Below are positions 61,241-64,000 of a DNA stretch of 64,000 bases, one piece after another; the first letter of the stretch is position 1; every line of letters starts with the position of its first letter. A program made the translations under genes and the position numbers. The notes under the pieces are model-generated. The model did not search any database, was not told where the DNA came from, and saw nothing but the letters and a program-made list of their open reading frames with translations. The DNA is from CAVQMB01 sp963713445 (GTDB taxonomy: Bacteria > Pseudomonadota > Gammaproteobacteria > Competibacterales > Competibacteraceae), in the NCBI GenBank assembly GCA_963713445.1, contig CAVQMB010000037.1:1-64000 (forward strand), in the 5' to 3' direction.

Positions 61241-64000
61241 CTAGCCGCCTTGCCCCAGTATCGCCAGCAAACCGCGTAGCGGCACACCAGCCCAGTCGGG
61301 TCGATTGTCAATCTCGTAACGCAGTTCGTAGAGCGCCTTCTCCAGCGTAAAAAGATCGATCAACTGGCGACCGTGGTCGGGATCAGACGGATACACCGGA
61401 CAGTCCGCCAGCGCTTCCTGGTACCCTGCCAGAAACGCCTGCGCGATCTGATCGCGCCACGCCAGCGCACGCTCCTGAAGCTGCCCACGAACGGTCTCTG
61501 GCGAGCCGTCCAGAATCTGCAGCAGTGCCGCGTAGGCGGCGTAATCGAATGAACGCAGCATGCCGGCGACATCGCGCAGTGCCGAGTGCTTGCGGCGCCG
61601 CTCAGACAGTGGCCGGGCGGGCTCGCCTTCGAAGTCGATGATGATGAAATCGGCCTCGGCGATGAGTACCTGCCCGAGGTGGTAATCGCCATGGTGACGC
61701 GTTTTGACCATCGCCAAAGCGCCAGCCGGACGCAACGCCGCAAGCCGCACCGTGACCTCGTCGCGCCGTGCCAGCAGACGATTGGCCAGGGTCTGCTGAG
61801 CCGGCGGCAGGTGCTGGCGGCTGCGCTCCAGCAAGGCGAAGGTCTGCCGGGCCTCGGCGGCGACGCTACCGAACCAGTCATCGAGATCGGCTGGCGTCAG
61901 CGGCTCCGGATCAAATGCCGGATCGCCACAGGTTACTGCCAGTGCCCGATGGAGTTCGCCCGTACGCTCGCCCAGCGTATGAATCATCAGTTCGAACCCG
62001 GCATGCGGCGCGGCCATCGCCGGCTCCACGTCGGGAGTCTGCATCAAGCTGTCCTCCAGGAACCGGCGCAGATAATGCAGGCTGTAGCTCCAGGCATCGC
62101 CCTGATTGGCCTGATAGCCCTGCAGCAATGCCAGGGTAGTCCGGTCACCGTCATCCCCAACCAACTCGACGGCCCCCGCCACGGGCGCGATGTTGGGAAA
62201 CGGCGAGACCTCGGTCAGGAAACGGCCGATCTCGAGTTCGGGATTGGTGCCCCGCTGAAGCCGCCGGTACCCCTTCAGGAACAACCGGTCACCCAGAATC
62301 AGGGCACTGTTGCTACCCCCGACCTGGGGCCGGCGTACCCGCATGCCGACGGGGTCGTCGCCTGCCAGGTCAGCGAATGCCATGGTCGCCGAGCAGCGCA
62401 GCTCACCGCCCGCCAGCGGCACGGTCTCATTGGTCTGCATCGCAGTCACCAGCCGACGACAGAAATCCTCCTCGGCAAACGCATCGTACAGCACGCCGAC
62501 CTGGGCCTGCTGGCGTACTTTGGCCAGCGCCGCGGGCCCCAGGCCGCGAATCCGCTCCTCGCCATCGCGCTCCCAGGCCAGTGCCAGCGGCAGGAAATAG
62601 CGCTGGGCCGGCACCGCGTCAAGTTCGACATCGAGTTGCAGCAGCAGCCAGCGCCCATGATCCACCACCCACCTGGCATCCTCCACCAGGCGGACCTCGC
62701 GCAACCGCTCACCCTTGCCCGCGAACCAGCGCTGATGCCCGAGGAAGTCCGGCAGCGCTTCCTGTTCCAGCCGCCGCCGCAAACGCCGCGACTGGACCTG
62801 CCGGCTGCCCGCCTGGCGGTCCGGGAAAAAGCTGTTCCAGCCATCGGACATCACCAGCATCGGCAGTTCCGCCGGCGGCAGCCGCTCCTCGTGCCATTCC
62901 GGCTGTTCCGCTTCGGTAGTCAGGCAAAACCAATAAAAGCCGTAGCTCGGCAACGTTAACAGATACGGCAGCTCACCGATGGGCGGAAACGCGGTACGTC
63001 CCATCAGCTCCACCGGCACCCGGCCGGTGTAGGCACCCAGCTCGAGCTCGACCGGCTGCGCGGTGCGGGCCAGGTTGACCACGCAGAGAATGACCTCATC
63101 CTGGTAAGCCCGGATATAGGCCAGGATCTTGCGGTTGCCCGGCCGGATGAACTCGAGACGGCCTCGACCGAAGGCCTGATAGCTCTTGCGTACCGCGATC
63201 AGCCGCTTCATCCAGTTCAGCAGCGACGCCGGGCTGCGGCTCTGGGCCTCGACATTGACCGACTCGTAGCCGTAGACCGGGTCCATCACCGGCGGCAGGA
63301 AAAGCTTCTGCGGATCGGCCCGGGAGAACCCGGCATTGCGGTCCGGGCTCCATTGCATCGGGGTGCGCACGCCGTTGCGATCGCCCAGATAGATATTGTC
63401 GCCCATGCCGATCTCGTCACCGTAGTAGACGATGGGCGTACCCGGCATCGACATCAGCAGGCCGTGCATCAGCCTGATCTTGTCGCCGTCGTTGTCCAGC
63501 AGCGGTGCCAGCCGCCGGCGGATGCCGACATTGATACGCATGCGCGGGTCAGCGGCGTAGGTCCGGTACATGTAGTCCCGTTCCTTGTCGGTGACCATCT
63601 CCAGGGTCAGCTCGTCATGATTACGCAGGAAGATGGCCCACTGGCAGTTGTCCGGAATCTCCGGGGTCTGCTCCATGATCTCCACCATGGGGTGGCGGTC
63701 CTCCTGGGCGAGCGCCATATACATGCGCGGCATCAGGGGGAAATGATAGGCGACATGGCATTCGTCGCCATCCCCGAAATACTCGCGCACGTCTTCCGGC
63801 CACTGGTTGGCCTCGGCCAGGAACATACGGCCGTGGTAATGCGCGTCCACCTCGGCGCGCATCTGCTTGAGAACCTCGTGCGTCTCCGACAGGTTCTCGT
63901 TGTTGGTACCTTCCCGCTCGCACAGGTAAGGGATGGCATCCAGCCGTAATCCGTCGACGCCCTGATCGAGCCAGAACCGCATGGTCCGGATCACGGCCTT
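61241..64000 (-). CDS. treS: Trehalose synthase-maltokinase fusion (partial)
   Basis: The C-terminal 920 or so residues of a TreS-Pep2 type fusion; the start lies beyond the right edge. The GH13 half shows the nucleophile region GVDGLRLDAIPYL, acid/base FLAEANQWPED and RNHDELT. The maltokinase half begins around LPDFLGHQRWFAGKGERL (about 62750) and carries the catalytic segment HHGDYHLGQVLI (about 61690) with IIDFEGEP (about 61640). TreS interconverts maltose and trehalose; maltokinase phosphorylates maltose for GlgE. It converges with cls. Confidence 0.93.
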   Translation of the reverse strand, partial: KAVIRTMRFWLDQGVDGLRLDAIPYLCEREGTNNENLSETHEVLKQMRAEVDAHYHGRMFLAEANQWPEDVREYFGDGDECHVAYHFPLMPRMYMALAQEDRHPMVEIMEQTPEIPDNCQWAIFLRNHDELTLEMVTDKERDYMYRTYAADPRMRINVGIRRRLAPLLDNDGDKIRLMHGLLMSMPGTPIVYYGDEIGMGDNIYLGDRNGVRTPMQWSPDRNAGFSRADPQKLFLPPVMDPVYGYESVNVEAQSRSPASLLNWMKRLIAVRKSYQAFGRGRLEFIRPGNRKILAYIRAYQDEVILCVVNLARTAQPVELELGAYTGRVPVELMGRTAFPPIGELPYLLTLPSYGFYWFCLTTEAEQPEWHEERLPPAELPMLVMSDGWNSFFPDRQAGSRQVQSRRLRRRLEQEALPDFLGHQRWFAGKGERLREVRLVEDARWVVDHGRWLLLQLDVELDAVPAQRYFLPLALAWERDGEERIRGLGPAALAKVRQQAQVGVLYDAFAEEDFCRRLVTAMQTNETVPLAGGELRCSATMAFADLAGDDPVGMRVRRPQVGGSNSALILGDRLFLKGYRRLQRGTNPELEIGRFLTEVSPFPNIAPVAGAVELVGDDGDRTTLALLQGYQANQGDAWSYSLHYLRRFLEDSLMQTPDVEPAMAAPHAGFELMIHTLGERTGELHRALAVTCGDPAFDPEPLTPADLDDWFGSVAAEARQTFALLERSRQHLPPAQQTLANRLLARRDEVTVRLAALRPAGALAMVKTRHHGDYHLGQVLIAEADFIIIDFEGEPARPLSERRRKHSALRDVAGMLRSFDYAAYAALLQILDGSPETVRGQLQERALAWRDQIAQAFLAGYQEALADCPVYPSDPDHGRQLIDLFTLEKALYELRYEIDNRPDWAGVPLRGLLAILGQGG

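Noticed and set aside
1..64000. CRISPR array, tRNA, rRNA, prophage or integrase
   Set aside because: No regularly spaced repeats, cloverleaf-like sequences, rRNA signatures or integrase motifs were seen anywhere in the window.

Overview
The window is a high-GC, gene-dense chromosomal segment of a gammaproteobacterium. The evidence is a RecBC-type helicase-nuclease, RecJ, RlmI, KefB-type and ClcA-type ion transporters, a proteobacterial TreS-maltokinase fusion, and a broken alaC next to hom, the usual gammaproteobacterial order. Ectoine synthase, trehalose synthase, KefB-like and CLC transporters together suggest a halotolerant or osmotically stressed lifestyle, perhaps Chromatiales/Ectothiorhodospiraceae-like. 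That placement is inference; no rRNA or other phylogenetic marker is present. I saw no rRNA, tRNA, CRISPR array, prophage or replication origin.

Layout. (1) 0-5.9 kb is a mosaic scrap zone. It holds an AT-richer secreted CARDB-like protein, the 3' end of a pirin gene, a DevBCA-like export operon whose permease and adaptor genes are frameshifted, an intact 85-aa conserved protein, an internal piece of cmoB, and the zinc-ribbon end of an IS91-family transposase. (2) 5.9-9.5 kb: metallophosphoesterase, a lone ectC, and a KefB/C-like antiporter. (3) 9.6-19 kb: M20 peptidase-recC-recB transcribed leftward with no recD beside them, then a 2-hydroxyacid dehydrogenase. (4) 18.9-24.7 kb: an ATPase-FtsX permease-adaptor export operon, then a cupredoxin/FTR1 iron-uptake pair behind a possible Fur-type promoter. 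Both the ATPase and the iron pair carry frameshifts. (5) 24.7-29.8 kb: SemiSWEET, rlmI, NUDIX, TraB/GumN-like protein, aromatic amino acid decarboxylase, Mth938-like protein. (6) 29.8-31.3 kb: a good promoter, a 40-codon in-frame deletion scar of alaC, and hom.

(7) 31.4-39.4 kb is a probably acquired catabolic island: a HisD/HpsN-like dehydrogenase and an amidase-signature hydrolase read leftward, divergent from a polyamine-type ABC importer (TAT-exported binding protein, ATPase, two permeases). The divergent region carries a palindrome over a -10-like element and a leader hairpin. This is the best candidate in the window for an undescribed pathway. (8) 39.7-51.4 kb: COG4255-like protein-recJ, clcA, then a tightly packed leftward run pgm-ACT-UPF0210-glutaredoxin-pncB, a PrcB-domain lipoprotein and mtfA.

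(9) 51.6-58 kb is lipid and acyl-CoA metabolism: an acyl-CoA dehydrogenase plus APH-type kinase pair (a split version of the ACAD10/11 architecture), and a leftward two-gene unit of cyclopropane fatty acid synthase plus a three-domain ACP-FAAL-PlsC fusion. (10) 58.2-64 kb: a small membrane protein, a secreted TPR protein, cardiolipin synthase, and the 3' part of a treS-maltokinase fusion running off the right edge.

Indels are unevenly distributed. They cluster at about 3.0-4.5 kb and 22.7-24.4 kb, while 7 kb of recBC is clean. The broken genes otherwise keep their motifs, so local sequence error and recent decay both remain possible.
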